Assembly: GCA_038323265.1 (NCBI GenBank) | Contig: JBBQGT010000161.1 | Coordinates: forward strand, 1-6,154 | Source of the DNA: PNKC01 sp038323265 | GTDB lineage: Bacteria; Chloroflexota; Dehalococcoidia; Tepidiformales; Tepidiformaceae | Reading direction: 5' to 3' | Length of the DNA: 6,154 nucleotides | Part shown: positions 6,011 through 6,154 of the stretch, one piece after another | Layout of the letters: every line of letters begins with the position of its first letter | How positions within the stretch are numbered: position 1 is the stretch's first letter | Translations under genes and position numbers: made by a program | The notes under the pieces: model-generated | What the model saw: the letters and a program-made list of their open reading frames with translations, nothing else | What the model was told of the DNA's origin: nothing | Database searches by the model: none

Positions 6011-6154
6011 TCACCACCAGAGAATGTCATCCAGCGGGTCTTCGTGCTGTTCGATGGCCGGGTCGGTGTCGTTCATCGACCAGAGGTCCGTGCCCAGGTA
6101 CTTCCAGCCGCCATCCGCAAAAATCATCACGATGTTGCCGCGCTTCAGGCGGCT
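6011..6154 (-). CDS. Cysteine synthase-like PLP enzyme, C-terminal end (partial)
   Basis: Only the last 47 residues are in the window; the gene continues past the right edge. Read on the minus strand it runs SRLKRGNIVMIFADGGWKYL, then a GTDLW segment, an acidic tail (DPAIEQHEDPLDDI) and LWW before the TGA at 6011-6013. The block 'GNIV-i-aDGGwKYlsT-lw' is the C-terminal signature of the cysteine synthase / cystathionine beta-synthase family (CysK/CysM), which makes cysteine from O-acetyl- or O-phosphoserine and sulfide in the cytoplasm. The catalytic lysine lies outside the window, so the exact substrate cannot be set. It is in the same orientation as the dehydrogenase, 118 bases upstream, and no clear terminator separates them. 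Confidence 0.85.
   Translation of the reverse strand, partial: SRLKRGNIVMIFADGGWKYLGTDLWSMNDTDPAIEQHEDPLDDILWW

Noticed and set aside
1..6154. CRISPR array, tRNA or rRNA genes
   Set aside because: No regularly spaced repeats, cloverleaf or rRNA core sequences were seen on either strand.

Overview
The window comes from a GC-rich bacterium and holds seven protein-coding genes, one of them cut by the right edge, plus a possible transposase remnant at the left edge. The best guess at a host is a SAR202-like or other Chloroflexota lineage. That guess rests on a large luciferase-like flavin monooxygenase sitting beside a divergent short-chain dehydrogenase, and on the general sequence style. It is an inference, since nothing here is a taxonomic marker.

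Layout. (1) Positions 2-146 (minus strand) hold no intact gene. Two overlapping reading frames give short matches to the C-terminal end of IS110-type transposases. (2) Positions 148-1227 (+) encode aspartate-semialdehyde dehydrogenase (asd), with all catalytic motifs but an ambiguous start. (3) Positions 1362-2541 (+) are a coupled pair of membrane proteins. Both begin with the same short SHOCT-like helical motif; the first continues into one membrane helix and a DUF4352-like domain, the second into about four membrane helices. (4) Positions 2600-3386 (+) are a second coupled pair: a 77-residue charged protein, apparently translated from a leaderless mRNA, and a minimal nucleotidyltransferase of the AbiEii/DUF6036 kind. 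(5) Positions 3481-4776 (+) encode a luciferase-like flavin-dependent oxidoreductase with its own promoter and ribosome binding site, followed by a strong hairpin. (6) Positions 4912-5892 (-) encode a divergent short-chain dehydrogenase/reductase, convergent with the oxidoreductase, whose catalytic lysine is replaced by asparagine. (7) Positions 6011-6154 (-) encode the C-terminal end of a cysteine synthase-like PLP enzyme.

How the parts may work together. asd and the cysteine synthase are amino-acid biosynthesis genes. The oxidoreductase and the dehydrogenase look like catabolic redox enzymes and may act on related substrates, but the sequence does not show which. Between them, positions 1360-3390 look like an accessory insertion: less uniform codon use, proteins of unknown role, and a nucleotidyltransferase pair of the type often found in toxin-antitoxin or abortive-infection loci. 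Similar -10 elements (GCTATA-T) occur before several of the genes and allow separate transcription units to be proposed. The points most worth a second look are the two coupled SHOCT-headed membrane proteins, the leaderless small-protein/nucleotidyltransferase pair, the dehydrogenase lacking its lysine, and the asd start.
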